From assembly GCF_033366695.1 (NCBI RefSeq), contig NZ_JAOBTQ010000001.1, positions 2,170,001 through 2,234,000 of the forward strand: 64,000 nt of DNA, given 5' to 3'. The notes under the pieces are model-generated. The model saw only the letters and a program-made list of their open reading frames with translations, had not been told where the DNA came from and did not search any database. Source of the DNA: Streptomyces sp. SCL15-4. Its GTDB lineage: Bacteria; Actinomycetota; Actinomycetes; Streptomycetales; Streptomycetaceae. Below are positions 25,265-34,525 of this stretch, piece after piece. Position numbers and translations under genes: made by a program. Position 1 is the first letter of the stretch. Each line of letters starts with the position of its first letter.

Positions 25265-26553
25265 GGGCGGGCCGCCTCGATCAGTGCCGGCCATGCCTCG
25301 GCCAGGAAGGCGAAGTCCTCCATGTCCCGCGCCGCCTGGTTCAGCAGCTCCTCGCGTTCGGTGGCGAGCCGGTCGGCGAAGGCGGTGTATCTGCCGCCCA
25401 GTTTGCGGTAGGCCGTGTCCACTCGGTCCAGGCGCCAGACGTTCTCCGCGCGGTCCAGGGCCGTGCTCTCGCGCAGGAGCCGCACGATCCGGTCGGGGCG
25501 GACGCGGTGGCCGGGGTCCAGCAGGCCGGCGGGGCCTTCGGCGGCCATGCGGTCGTAGACGTGGTGGAAGTAGAGCATCGACAGCAGGAACTTCACGAAC
25601 CGCCGCTGGTAGGCGGGGAAGCCGGTGTCGGTGCGGCGTTCGGGGGTGTGGAAGTTCTCGATGTGGCGGTTGTGCAGGATGCCGGGCAGGCCGGCGTCGT
25701 GGACGAGGTGCAGGAGGAAGTAGTCGCTGCCGATGGTGTCGGTGGCGGGCGGGAGCGGGACCCGCTCGTACACCGCGCGGTCGAAGGCGACGTTGCACAT
25801 GTCGACGCGCATCGGGTCGACCACGGTGAGGGTCGAGTGGTCGCCGGTGAAGGGGTCGGTGCCCGCGCCCGTGAAGGACTCCTCCACCAGTGCGCGCCGG
25901 CGGTCCTCGGGCCAGTCGCCGGGCGCCCAGAGGCCGACCACGTCGTGGTAGACGCCGTCGTCCAGCCGCCGTATCTCCGCGATGTCCACGGAGAGCGCGC
26001 CGATGAAGGAGGCGCCGGCCAGCGACACCGGGCGGTGGGCCGGGACCGGGCCGAGGTCGGCGCGGGTGACGGCCGCCGAGGCCTCGGCGGCGGGCCGGCC
26101 GAGCCAGGGCAGCTCGTGGTGGACGGGGAACACCGGCTGTCCGGCGTGCACCTGGTAGGTGCTGTCGGAGTCCCTGCGGTGCACGGAGTGGCAGCCGAGC
26201 GCGGCGGCCAGCAGGAAGGCGCGGTTGGTGCAGGCGCCGTAGGAGACGGCGGGCGGGAGCATGAGGTCGAGCAGCCGGTCCGGCCCGGGCAGGCCGGAGC
26301 GCTGGATGATCCGGCGCAGCCGGGCGCGCTGGCGTTCCTCGTCGAGGTGGTGGACGCTCACGCCCGGCTCCGGCGGCAGGGCCGCGACGGTGCCGGCGTG
26401 CGCGGCCCGGGTGCGGTCGTCGGCGGAGTCCAGGATCAGCATCTGGACGTCGGCGCCGAAGTTCCGCGCGGCGTACGCCGCTTCGGCGTGCAGGGCGGTG
26501 ATGGTGGCGGAGCAGGCGCGGTTGGTGGGCAGGGCGAGGCAGACGCGGTTCAC
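25261..26553 (-). CDS. Uncharacterised GT-A-like protein in biosynthetic operon
   Basis: A 430-residue soluble protein of no certain family. The N-terminus (CLALPTNRACSATITALH, then VQMLILDSADD) reads like the first Rossmann strands of a GT-A nucleotide-sugar transferase, and D128-S129-D130 in VHRRDSDSTYQ is a good DxD metal motif. The C-terminal half is helical, with HIENFHTPERRTDTGFPAYQ and YFHHVYDRM. Start GTG 26553 overlaps the oxygenase stop (GTGA) and its stop overlaps the decarboxylase start (ATGA), so all three are made together. A glycosyl- or nucleotidyltransferase acting on the amino acid or amine is the simplest inference. Confidence 0.7.
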   Translation of the reverse strand: MNRVCLALPTNRACSATITALHAEAAYAARNFGADVQMLILDSADDRTRAAHAGTVAALPPEPGVSVHHLDEERQRARLRRIIQRSGLPGPDRLLDLMLPPAVSYGACTNRAFLLAAALGCHSVHRRDSDSTYQVHAGQPVFPVHHELPWLGRPAAEASAAVTRADLGPVPAHRPVSLAGASFIGALSVDIAEIRRLDDGVYHDVVGLWAPGDWPEDRRRALVEESFTGAGTDPFTGDHSTLTVVDPMRVDMCNVAFDRAVYERVPLPPATDTIGSDYFLLHLVHDAGLPGILHNRHIENFHTPERRTDTGFPAYQRRFVKFLLSMLYFHHVYDRMAAEGPAGLLDPGHRVRPDRIVRLLRESTALDRAENVWRLDRVDTAYRKLGGRYTAFADRLATEREELLNQAARDMEDFAFLAEAWPALIEAARP

Positions 26554-27581
26554 CGGTCCCCTTCCGCGGCGGCCCAGGAGTCCAGCCCCAGCAGCTTGCG
26601 CCCCAGGCCGTTCAGTTCGGCGGTGCCGTAGCGCAGGGCTTCCGGCCTGCGGGCGTCGCCGAGCAGGGTAGCGTTCCAGTCGGGGGTGTCCAGGGTGCGC
26701 CAGGAGTGCACACGGGCCTCGCGCAGCGCGGTGTGCTCCTCCAGCGCGGGCATCATCGACAGGTACTGGACGGCTCGGACAGCGTTGTCGGAGAGGTTGG
26801 GCGCCACGCCGTGGGCGAGCATTCCGTTGAAGATCAGCAGGTCGCCGGGCTGGAGGTCGGGACGGATCACCGGGAACTCGGCGCGGTCGATCGCGGGCCG
26901 GACCGGGTCGCGGCCGGACGGCTGGGCGAGGCGCCACTCCTCGAAGCGGCGGAAGAGTTCGGGCGCGCACTGGAAGCCGCCGAGTTCGGGCCGGGTGCCG
27001 GTGAGCGCGATGATGCCCTGGACGCGCTGCGGCAGCACGGCGCGGGTGGAGTCGACGTCCCAGTGCAGCTCGATGTCGAAGCCCTCGTCGGTGGGTTCGA
27101 TCAGGGAGCGCGAACGGGTGCGTATGTTGGGCGGGTTGAGGTTGAGCCGGTCCAGGGTGACCCACAGCTCGGGGCTGTCCCACACGTCCACGAAGGCGTC
27201 GTAGACCCGCTGGTTCTGCCGGCTGTCCCAGATCAGCTGGTGGTGGTAGGCCTCGACGAAGCCGTAGATGTACAGGTGCCGGTCGAGTTCGGAGCGGAAC
27301 TCGGGTTCCTCGTACCAGGTGTCGGGGCGGTCGGGGTCGAGGCCCTGGAACTCCCAGGCGAAGTCGAGCAGGCCCTTGGCCTCGCCGGGGGTGATGGCCT
27401 CGCGGACGACGACGTAGCCGTAGTTCTGCCAGAAGGCGAAGTCCTTCTCGGACAGCACGCGCAGCGGCTCGGTCTTCTCCAGGTCGCGCAGCGGGGTCGG
27501 CGCGAGGTAGGTCTCGCCGTCGGCGCTGAAGTAGGGGCGGCCGGTCGCCGCTCGGTGGAGGTAGGGGGCGGGCTCGTGCAT
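26550..27581 (-). CDS. Phytanoyl-CoA dioxygenase (PhyH) family protein
   Basis: A 343-residue non-haem iron, 2-oxoglutarate-dependent oxygenase. The facial triad is His173-x-Asp175 (ELHWDVDST) and distal His257 (GMLAHGVAPN), with an arginine a short way after for 2-oxoglutarate. The start ATG 27581 has GGAG nine bases upstream; an upstream in-frame ATG lacks a ribosome site. It is the first gene of the operon, so its upstream gap (27582-27699) should hold the promoter. It probably hydroxylates an amino acid or amine intermediate. Confidence 0.82.
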   Translation of the reverse strand: MHEPAPYLHRAATGRPYFSADGETYLAPTPLRDLEKTEPLRVLSEKDFAFWQNYGYVVVREAITPGEAKGLLDFAWEFQGLDPDRPDTWYEEPEFRSELDRHLYIYGFVEAYHHQLIWDSRQNQRVYDAFVDVWDSPELWVTLDRLNLNPPNIRTRSRSLIEPTDEGFDIELHWDVDSTRAVLPQRVQGIIALTGTRPELGGFQCAPELFRRFEEWRLAQPSGRDPVRPAIDRAEFPVIRPDLQPGDLLIFNGMLAHGVAPNLSDNAVRAVQYLSMMPALEEHTALREARVHSWRTLDTPDWNATLLGDARRPEALRYGTAELNGLGRKLLGLDSWAAAEGDR

Positions 27582-27699
27582 GTGTTCACACTCCGGGGTG
27601 ATCGGGACGACAACACCTGCGGGTCGGACGTGAGACATGTGCCGGTGGCAAGCGTCAGGGCGCGAAAAGGCCACCGGTTCGCGGAAGAAGCACGGAGGA

Positions 27700-27728
27700 C
27701 GGCCGCCCGCCGGGACGGCGGGCGGCCG
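27700..27728 (-). terminator. Terminator hairpin between das operon and PhyH operon
   Basis: A perfect 12-bp stem (CGGCCGCCCGCC / GGCGGGCGGCCG) with a five-base loop lies just after the dasD stop in the direction of transcription. It should insulate the das operon from the following five-gene operon. Confidence 0.65.
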
Positions 27729-27739
27729 GGAGGGGGAGG

Positions 27740-29227
27740 TCAGCCGGCCAGGACGGCCTCGGCGGCGGCCACGCCGCAGACACGGGCGGCGCCGTAGGTG
27801 GCGATGTGCGGGGCGCCGCGCGGCGGGGCCTGCGGCAGGCCCATCTCGACCACGACGGTGTCGGGCCGGGCGGCGAGCAGGGTGTCGAGCGCGGAGCGCA
27901 TCCACGCGTGCCGGTGCTCGTCGCGGACCACGGCGACGACGCGGCGTCCGCCGGCCGCGGCGAGGGCGGCGGCTCCCGCGCCGTCGCCGGTGAAGGTGCC
28001 GGAGGCGCTGCCGGGCAGCAGCCGCTCCAGCTCGGCGGCGACACCCCAGGGGGTCTCGTCGCCGACGGCGATGTTCGGGGCCGGGTTGAACCGGGCGACG
28101 TACACCGGCCCGGTGACCGGTGCGGCGGCGCCGGCGCGGGTCACGGTCAGCGCGCGGCGGGCCGCGACCAGGCCGACGTGCGGATCGGGGTCGGTCCTGC
28201 GGGCGTCGTCGCGGTGCGCGGCGGTCCAGGCGGCCAGGTCGCGCACCCGGGCGGCGGCGTCGGCGAGCCGTTCCTCGGACAGTTCGCCGGAGCGTACGGC
28301 GGTGACGAGCGCGTCGCGCATGCCGAGCACGGTGTCCTCGTCGCACAGTCCGCCGCCCACGCAGATGGCGTCGGCGCCGGCCGCGATCGCGAGGACGACG
28401 CCCCGGTTCAGGCCGTAGGTGCCGGAGATGGCGCGCATCTCGATGCCGTCGGTGACGATCAGGCCCTGGTAGCCGAGTTCGCCGCGCAGCATGTCGGTGA
28501 GGATGCGCGGGGACAGGGTGCCGGGACGGTCCGGGTCGAGGGCCGGCACCAGGATGTGGGCGCTCATGACGGCCCGGGTGCCGGCGGCGATGGCCGCGCG
28601 GAACGGAGGCAGTTCGCGCTCGTAGAAGGTGTCGGCGTCGACGTCGATGCGCGGGATGGCGTGGTGGGAGTCGACGTTGGTGTCGCCGTGTCCGGGGAAG
28701 TGCTTGGTGCAGGCGGCGACGCCGGTGGACTGCAGGCCCTCGACCCAGGCGGCGGTGTGCCGGGCGACCAGGTCGGGGCTCGCGCCGAAGGAGCGGACGC
28801 CGATGACGGGGTTGTCCGGGTCGGCGTTGACGTCGGCGGAGGGCGCCCAGTCGAAGGTGACGCCGCAGGCGGCCAGGCGGCGGCCCAGTTCGCGGGCGAC
28901 GGCCCGGGTGAGGCCGGGGTCGTCGACGGCGCCGAGGGCGTGGTTGCCGGGGAAGGAGGAGCCGGTGCGCACGTCGAGGCGGGTGACGTCGCCGCTCTCC
29001 TCGTCGATGGCGACCAGCAGGTCCTCGCGTCCGGCGCGCAGCTGCGCGGTGAGCGCGGTGACCTGGTCCTCGCTGACGACGTTGCGGCCGAACAGGGCGA
29101 CGGAGGCCAGGCCCTCGTCGATGCGGCGGCGCACCCAGTCGGGGGCGGTGGTGCCGTCGAAGCCGGGCTGGAGCACCGCGAGGGCGTTGCGGGTGAGGGT
29201 GTCGGTGCCGGGGGCGATGGTGGTCAT
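27740..29227 (-). CDS. dasD: Glycoside hydrolase family 3 beta-N-acetylhexosaminidase (DasD)
   Basis: A 495-residue GH3 enzyme without signal peptide, so probably intracellular. It carries the NagZ-type signature KHFPGHGDTNVDSHHAIP near residue 175, where the histidine and aspartate of the GDTxxDSH loop act in catalysis, and the nucleophile aspartate in GLIVTDGIEM near residue 262. It would hydrolyse imported chitobiose or chitin fragments to N-acetylglucosamine. Gene order after dasABC matches the das locus of S. coelicolor. It starts seven bases after the dasC stop. Confidence 0.88.
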   Translation of the reverse strand: MTTIAPGTDTLTRNALAVLQPGFDGTTAPDWVRRRIDEGLASVALFGRNVVSEDQVTALTAQLRAGREDLLVAIDEESGDVTRLDVRTGSSFPGNHALGAVDDPGLTRAVARELGRRLAACGVTFDWAPSADVNADPDNPVIGVRSFGASPDLVARHTAAWVEGLQSTGVAACTKHFPGHGDTNVDSHHAIPRIDVDADTFYERELPPFRAAIAAGTRAVMSAHILVPALDPDRPGTLSPRILTDMLRGELGYQGLIVTDGIEMRAISGTYGLNRGVVLAIAAGADAICVGGGLCDEDTVLGMRDALVTAVRSGELSEERLADAAARVRDLAAWTAAHRDDARRTDPDPHVGLVAARRALTVTRAGAAAPVTGPVYVARFNPAPNIAVGDETPWGVAAELERLLPGSASGTFTGDGAGAAALAAAGGRRVVAVVRDEHRHAWMRSALDTLLAARPDTVVVEMGLPQAPPRGAPHIATYGAARVCGVAAAEAVLAG

Positions 29228-29234
29228 CGGGGCG

Positions 29235-30065
29235 TCATCCCTTCACGGCGCCGTCGGTCAGACCGCTGACGGCCTTGCGTTGCAGGAAGATGAAGAGGAT
29301 CAGGATGGGCAGCGCGAAGAGGGACGAGGCGGCCATGGTGGCGCCCCAGTCGTCGCCGAAGGCGGTCTGGAACTGCGACAGCCACAGCGGCAGGGTCTGC
29401 TTCTCGGCGGACTTGTTGAGGATCAGGACGAGCGGGAACTCGTTCCAGGCGGTGATGAAGCCGAACAGCGAGGTCGCCATCAGGCCGGGCGCGAGCAGCG
29501 GGAAGATCACCTTGCGGAAGGCCTGCGTGCGGGTGCAGCCGTCGACCATCGCCGACTCCTCCAGCTCCTTGGGCACGGCGGCGATGTAGCCGCGCAGCGT
29601 CAGGATGGTCAGCGGCAGCACCATCATCGTGTAGAAGGCGGTGAGCGGGACCAGGCTGTCGAGCATGTCGTTGTCCCGGACGGTCATGTAGATGGCGATG
29701 ATCAGGACCTCCCAGGGGGCCATCTGCGCCAGCATGAACGTCACGATGAGACCGCGCCGGCCCTTGAACCGCATCCGGGTCAGGGCGAAGGCCGCGAAGA
29801 GCGCGATGACGAGGGAGAACGCGACCGACAGGAGCGTGACGGTGACGGAGTTGAGGACCAGGGTCCAGAAGTGGTCGGCGTCGACGGCCGTCTTGAAGTG
29901 CTCCAGGGTGGCGTCGGTGGGGAACCACACCGGGTCGTCGGAGATGATGTCGCCGGTCGGCTTGAAGGCCGTGGCGAACATCCAGTACACGGGGAACACG
30001 AAGCCGACGAAGAGGACGACGGCGGTCGCGTTGGGCCAGATACGGCCGAAGAGCGAGCGCTTCAT
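29235..30065 (-). CDS. dasC: Chitobiose/GlcNAc ABC transporter permease DasC
   Basis: A 276-residue MalG-type permease with about six membrane segments and an EAA loop with sequence EESAMVDGCTRTQAFRKV near residue 180. Its start overlaps the dasB stop by four bases. It forms the membrane channel with DasB; DasA delivers the sugar. No ATPase gene is in the operon, in keeping with the shared MsiK ATPase of streptomycetes. Confidence 0.9.
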   Translation of the reverse strand: MKRSLFGRIWPNATAVVLFVGFVFPVYWMFATAFKPTGDIISDDPVWFPTDATLEHFKTAVDADHFWTLVLNSVTVTLLSVAFSLVIALFAAFALTRMRFKGRRGLIVTFMLAQMAPWEVLIIAIYMTVRDNDMLDSLVPLTAFYTMMVLPLTILTLRGYIAAVPKELEESAMVDGCTRTQAFRKVIFPLLAPGLMATSLFGFITAWNEFPLVLILNKSAEKQTLPLWLSQFQTAFGDDWGATMAASSLFALPILILFIFLQRKAVSGLTDGAVKG

Positions 30066-31060
30066 AGCTCGTCCTCCTCTTGCTTGAGCACCATGCGCAG
30101 GTAGTACGAGGTGATGGCGAGCAGCACCAGAATGGTCAGGAAGGAGATCGCCGCGCCGACTCCGAAGTGCTGGTTGCCGACGCCCTCCACATAGGCGTAG
30201 ATCGGCAGGGTCTCGGTGAGGTGGTCCGGGCCGCCCTCGTTCATCGCGAAGATCTGCGGGAACGCCTTGAAGATCCAGATGACTTCGAGGAACGTCGTGG
30301 CGTACAGGAAGGGCCGCAGGAAGGGCAGGGTCACGGAGGTGAAGCCCTTCCAGGCGCCGGCGCCGTCCAGGGCGGCGGCCTCGTACAGCTCCCGGGGGAT
30401 CGTGGTGGTGGCGGCGTAGAGGTTGATCGCCACGAAGGGGATGGACTGCCACACGAGCAGCAGGGTGACCACGGCGAAGGTGGAGAACTGGGTCTGGAGC
30501 CAGTTGTGGTCGGCCATGGAGTGCCAGCCGAGCTTGTCCAGGACCCAGTTGACGACGCCGAAGCGCTGGGCGAACAGCCACTTGTAGACGGTGGTGGCCG
30601 CGATGATCGGCATGGCCCAGGCGAGCACGAGGCCGATCAGGAGCAGCAGCCGCATCCGCTTGCCGAGGCGGGCGAGCAGCAGTCCGGTCAGGGTGCCGAG
30701 CGTCATGATCAGTACGACGTTGACGGCGGTGAAGACGACGGAGCGCTCGACGACGCGCCAGAACTCCCCGGCGGACAGCACCTCCTGGTAGTTGTCGACG
30801 CCGTTCCACTCGGTGAGGTGCTGGATGAGCTGCCGCGGGTTCAGGTTCTGGAACGACAGCAAGCCGTTCTTCAGCAGCGGCCAGCCGAGCAGCACCAAGG
30901 TGGCCAGCAGCGCGGGCAGCAGGAGCAGGTAGGGGGCGGCGGCGCGGCGCCGGGACGGGGCCCCGAGGGTGCGGTCGTCACCTCGTGGCGAGGCCGGCAC
31001 CCGGGCCTTGCGGACAGCGGGCTCCCCGGCCGTGTCCGTGCCTTCGGTCTGCACTGACAT
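30062..31060 (-). CDS. dasB: Chitobiose/GlcNAc ABC transporter permease DasB
   Basis: A 332-residue MalF-type permease. I chose ATG 31060 (MSVQTEGTD), giving a 45-residue cytoplasmic tail before the first helix (AAPYLLLLPALLATLVLL); the longer reading to 31114 adds arginine-rich residues without a ribosome site. The EAA loop is ELYEAAALDGAGAWKGF near residue 215. It lies 105 bases after dasA and overlaps dasC. Confidence 0.9.
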   Translation of the reverse strand: MSVQTEGTDTAGEPAVRKARVPASPRGDDRTLGAPSRRRAAAPYLLLLPALLATLVLLGWPLLKNGLLSFQNLNPRQLIQHLTEWNGVDNYQEVLSAGEFWRVVERSVVFTAVNVVLIMTLGTLTGLLLARLGKRMRLLLLIGLVLAWAMPIIAATTVYKWLFAQRFGVVNWVLDKLGWHSMADHNWLQTQFSTFAVVTLLLVWQSIPFVAINLYAATTTIPRELYEAAALDGAGAWKGFTSVTLPFLRPFLYATTFLEVIWIFKAFPQIFAMNEGGPDHLTETLPIYAYVEGVGNQHFGVGAAISFLTILVLLAITSYYLRMVLKQEEDEL

Positions 31061-31165
31061 GAGTTGCCATCTCTTCCGTGGCCGTACGAAACACCGGGGC
31101 CGTACCCGTGGCACGGCACCGGCGCGGGCCGGGGGCGCCGGCTCGCGGCACCCCCGGCACGGTGA

Positions 31166-32443
31166 TCAGTTCTCCTGGGCCAGGCGCTTGTTGATCTCGC
31201 CTTCGACCTGCTTGGCGGCCTCGGCCGGGGACTTACCGTTCAGCACGGAGGTCATGTAGGACTTGATCGGGTTGGGGTTGTTCTCCACCGCGCCCCACGC
31301 GGGGATCAGCGGGGTGGTGCCGCCGACCGCGGCGCCCGGGGCGATGGCCTCGGCGACGAGGTTGCCCTTCAGGTTGGACTCCAGCGCCTTCTTGTTCGGG
31401 ATGACGCCGTTGAGCTTGGCCAGTTCGCCCTCGTACTGGTCGGACAGGGCGATCTTCAGGAACTCCTTGGCCAGTTCCTGCTTCTTGCTGCCCGCGGCGA
31501 CGGCGAGGTTGGAGCCGCCGAGGAAGACGCTCTCGGGCTTGGCCGCGGTCTCGCCGGGGATGGGGAAGTAACCGAGGTCCTTCTCGATGTCCTTGTTGGC
31601 GGCGACCGCCGTGGCGGCCTCCCAGCCCATGCCGATGAAGGCACCGGTCTTGCCGTTGGCGAACACCTCGCCCTGCTGCGGGGTGGCCTCGTCCTTGTCC
31701 TTGGGCGCCTTGGAGTAGGAGGCGTACTTCTTGTAGATCTCCATGGCCTTGGCGACCTTGGGGTCACCGAGGTTGGAGACGTACTTGTCGCCCTGCTTCT
31801 TCACCAGGTCGGCGCCCTGGCCGAGGGTCAGGCCGTCGAAGAAGTACCAGTTCTGGCCGGGCATGTAGATCGGCTCGGCCTCGGTCTTCTTGCCGATGGT
31901 CTCGAGGTCCTTGAAGAACTCGTCCCGGGTCTTGGGAATGTCCTTGATGCCGGCCTCGGCCCAGATCTTCTTGTTGTAGACGACCACGCGGCTGGTGAAG
32001 AACCAGGGCGCGGCGTACTGCTTGCCGTCGTAGACGGAGGACTCGGAGACCGCCGGCGTCCAGTCGGTGCCGATCTCCTTCTTCAGGTCGTCCAGTTCGG
32101 CGAGACCGCCGGTGGCCGCGTAGGCCGGGGTCTGGGTGTTGCCGACCTCGATCACGTCCGGCGGGGTGGACTCGGAGAGAGCGGTGGTGATCTTCTGCTG
32201 GATCCCGTCCCACTTCTGCGTCTCGAACTTCACCTTGGCGCCGGTCTTCTTCTCGAACGCGGCGGAGACGTCCTTGACCCACTGGTCCGGGGTGGAGCCG
32301 TCCATCGCCCAGACGGTGAGCGTCTCGCCCTTGAAGCTGTCCGGTCCCGCCTTCTTGCCCTCGTCGCCGTCGTCCCCTCCGCACGCCGACACGGAGACCA
32401 TCATGCCCGCGATCACGATCGCGGCCGCAAGCTTGCGCTTCAC
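31166..32443 (-). CDS. dasA: Chitobiose/GlcNAc-binding lipoprotein DasA
   Basis: A 425-residue solute-binding lipoprotein. The signal peptide ends in the lipobox VSAC with Cys21, followed by a flexible GGDDGDEGKK linker. The body shows the family 1 binding protein pattern (LTVWAMDGSTPDQWVKDV; PDVIEVGNTQTPAYA). GTG start with GAGGAGG eight bases upstream. The gene is divergent from a dasR-type regulator, and three dre-like operators lie in the gap. In S. coelicolor DasA binds chitobiose and influences development; the same role is inferred by locus and family. Confidence 0.9.
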   Translation of the reverse strand: MKRKLAAAIVIAGMMVSVSACGGDDGDEGKKAGPDSFKGETLTVWAMDGSTPDQWVKDVSAAFEKKTGAKVKFETQKWDGIQQKITTALSESTPPDVIEVGNTQTPAYAATGGLAELDDLKKEIGTDWTPAVSESSVYDGKQYAAPWFFTSRVVVYNKKIWAEAGIKDIPKTRDEFFKDLETIGKKTEAEPIYMPGQNWYFFDGLTLGQGADLVKKQGDKYVSNLGDPKVAKAMEIYKKYASYSKAPKDKDEATPQQGEVFANGKTGAFIGMGWEAATAVAANKDIEKDLGYFPIPGETAAKPESVFLGGSNLAVAAGSKKQELAKEFLKIALSDQYEGELAKLNGVIPNKKALESNLKGNLVAEAIAPGAAVGGTTPLIPAWGAVENNPNPIKSYMTSVLNGKSPAEAAKQVEGEINKRLAQEN

Positions 32444-32538
32444 GCCACCCTCCTCAGGGATGCCACTAACCCCCCACGCCCTCGGCGGTGACCTGCGTAC
32501 GACGCTGTTGCACGTAGGGCTCGGGACCTGGCCACTAA

Positions 32539-32550
32539 TGGTGTAGACCA
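32539..32550. promoter_or_regulatory. dre-like DasR operator 1
   Basis: TGGTGTAGACCA, flanked by A and G, matches the DasR-responsive element core (TGGTCTAGACCA) at 11 of 12 positions. It lies about 90 bases upstream of dasA. Confidence 0.8.
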
Positions 32551-32563
32551 GTACGGTGGAGCT

Positions 32564-32575
32564 TGGCCTAGACCT
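32564..32575. promoter_or_regulatory. dre-like DasR operator 2
   Basis: TGGCCTAGACCT matches the dre core at 10 of 12 positions and lies 25 bp from operator 1, centre to centre. It is the weakest of the three copies. Confidence 0.6.
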
Positions 32576-32679
32576 TTTGGAGTGTCAAGGGTGGTTCGGG
32601 AAGCCGGTCCCGGCCGTTACGAGAAAGTCACCGGAGCGCGTCCCTCCGCGTTCCGCCCCTTTCGCCCGGACCGTTCAGT

Positions 32680-32691
32680 TGGACTAGACCA
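32680..32691. promoter_or_regulatory. dre-like DasR operator 3
   Basis: TGGACTAGACCA matches the dre core at 11 of 12 positions and lies 55 bases before the dasR start, well placed for autoregulation. Confidence 0.8.
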
Positions 32692-32745
32692 TACGGGAGT
32701 TGGTCGCTATAACGGGAGCCCATCGACACAGCCGGGAAGGCAGGC

Positions 32746-33555
32746 ATGACCACCGACGTCAGCAGCGCCCATCCGCACCGGGGGGCGCCCGGCCGCACCG
32801 CGCGGGTGCCGAAGTACTACCGGATCAAGCAGCAGCTCCTGACGATGGCCGAAGCACTGCAACCCGGATCGGTCATGCCCGCCGAACGGCTGCTCGCCGT
32901 CCGGTTCGACACCTCACGGACCACCGTGCGGCAGGCCCTGCAGGAACTCGTCGGCGAGGGCCGGCTCGACCGGATCCAGGGCAAGGGCACCTTCGTCGCG
33001 CAGCCCAAGCTGTACCGCACGCTCCAGCTCACCTCGCACACCGAGGACATGCGCGCGCAGGGCCTCACCCCGGCCTCGCAGGTGCTGGACATCGGGGAGG
33101 TGCCGGCCGACGGGCACCTGGCGGGCCTGCTCGGCATCGGGACCGGCGAACGGGTGCTGCGCATCGAGCGGCTGCGGCTGGCCAGCGGCGACCCGATGGC
33201 CATCGAGACCACCCATCTGTCCGTGCGGCGCTTTCCCGGCCTGCGCCGCTCCCTGGACACCTACCCCTCGCTGTACACGGCGCTCGCCGAGGTCTACGGC
33301 GTCCATCTGGCCGAGGCCGACGAGACCATCGAAACCTCGCTGTCCACTCCGCGCGAGGCGCAGCTGCTGGCCACCGACGTGGGGCTGCCGATGCTGCTGC
33401 TGTCCCGGCACTCGCGGGACGCGGAGGGCACGCCGGTGGAGTGGGTGCGCTCGGTCTACCGCGGCTCCCGCTACAAGTTCGTCGCCGCCCTGCGCCGGCC
33501 GGGCGGCACGGTGGTCCGGCGCAGGGCGGCCCCGCCGGAGGGGGACGGGCTCTGA
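32746..33555 (+). CDS. dasR: GntR/HutC-family regulator DasR
   Basis: A 269-residue regulator. The N-terminal winged helix ([20 protein letters not shown]) is followed by [13 protein letters not shown] and a UTRA effector domain ([45 protein letters not shown]). The N-terminus TARVPKYYR and many later stretches match what I know of S. coelicolor DasR, which binds glucosamine-6-phosphate and links GlcNAc supply to development and antibiotics. It is divergent from dasA with dre-like sites between. GGAAGG precedes the ATG. A close DasR paralogue cannot be excluded. Confidence 0.88.
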   Translation: MTTDVSSAHPHRGAPGRTARVPKYYRIKQQLLTMAEALQPGSVMPAERLLAVRFDTSRTTVRQALQELVGEGRLDRIQGKGTFVAQPKLYRTLQLTSHTEDMRAQGLTPASQVLDIGEVPADGHLAGLLGIGTGERVLRIERLRLASGDPMAIETTHLSVRRFPGLRRSLDTYPSLYTALAEVYGVHLAEADETIETSLSTPREAQLLATDVGLPMLLLSRHSRDAEGTPVEWVRSVYRGSRYKFVAALRRPGGTVVRRRAAPPEGDGL

Positions 33556-33573
33556 TCCGGCGGGGAGCGGGCC

Positions 33574-34071
<498 letters not shown>

Positions 34072-34126
34072 TCACCCCTACGGTGGCGCGTCCATGCTCC
34101 TGACGGTTGTGCCGGCGACCGGCGGA

Positions 34127-34525
34127 TCAGGGCAGTACGGCGAACCCGTCCAGCTCCACCAGCGCCCGCTCGTCCCACAGCCGTACGACCTGGACGACGG
34201 CCATCGCCGGGTAGTCGCGGCCCGCCGACTCCCGCCAGATCCGGCCCAGTTCGCGGGCGTGGGCGCGGTAGGCGGCGAGGTCCGTGGCGTAGACGGTGAC
34301 CCGGGCCAGGTCGGCGGGGGTGCCGCCGGCCGCGCGCAGGGCGGCGAGGAGGTTGCCGAGGGCCCTGCCGAACTGCTCGGGCAGCGTCTCGCCGGTGATC
34401 GTGCCGCCGGCGTCCAGGGCGGTCTGGCCGGCCAGGAACACCACCCGGGAGCCGGTGGCGACGACGGCGTGGCTGAAGCCGGCGGGCGGGGACAGCCCGG
34501 GCGGGTTGACGCGTTCGGCCGTCAT
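34127..34525 (-). CDS. RidA/YjgF/YER057c family protein
   Basis: A 132-residue RidA-like protein. Family features are VVFLAGQTALDAGG near residue 30, the helix QFGRALGNLLAALRAAGG, VTVYATDLAAYRAH and the closing LVELDGFAVLP. RidA enzymes hydrolyse reactive enamine/imine intermediates; the catalytic arginine position is replaced or shifted in this member and cannot be fixed by eye. Its start overlaps the acyl-CoA dehydrogenase stop (ATGA). RidA-like genes accompany 2-aminobenzoyl-CoA degradation clusters, where they may release ammonia from an unsaturated amine. Confidence 0.85.
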   Translation of the reverse strand: MTAERVNPPGLSPPAGFSHAVVATGSRVVFLAGQTALDAGGTITGETLPEQFGRALGNLLAALRAAGGTPADLARVTVYATDLAAYRAHARELGRIWRESAGRDYPAMAVVQVVRLWDERALVELDGFAVLP

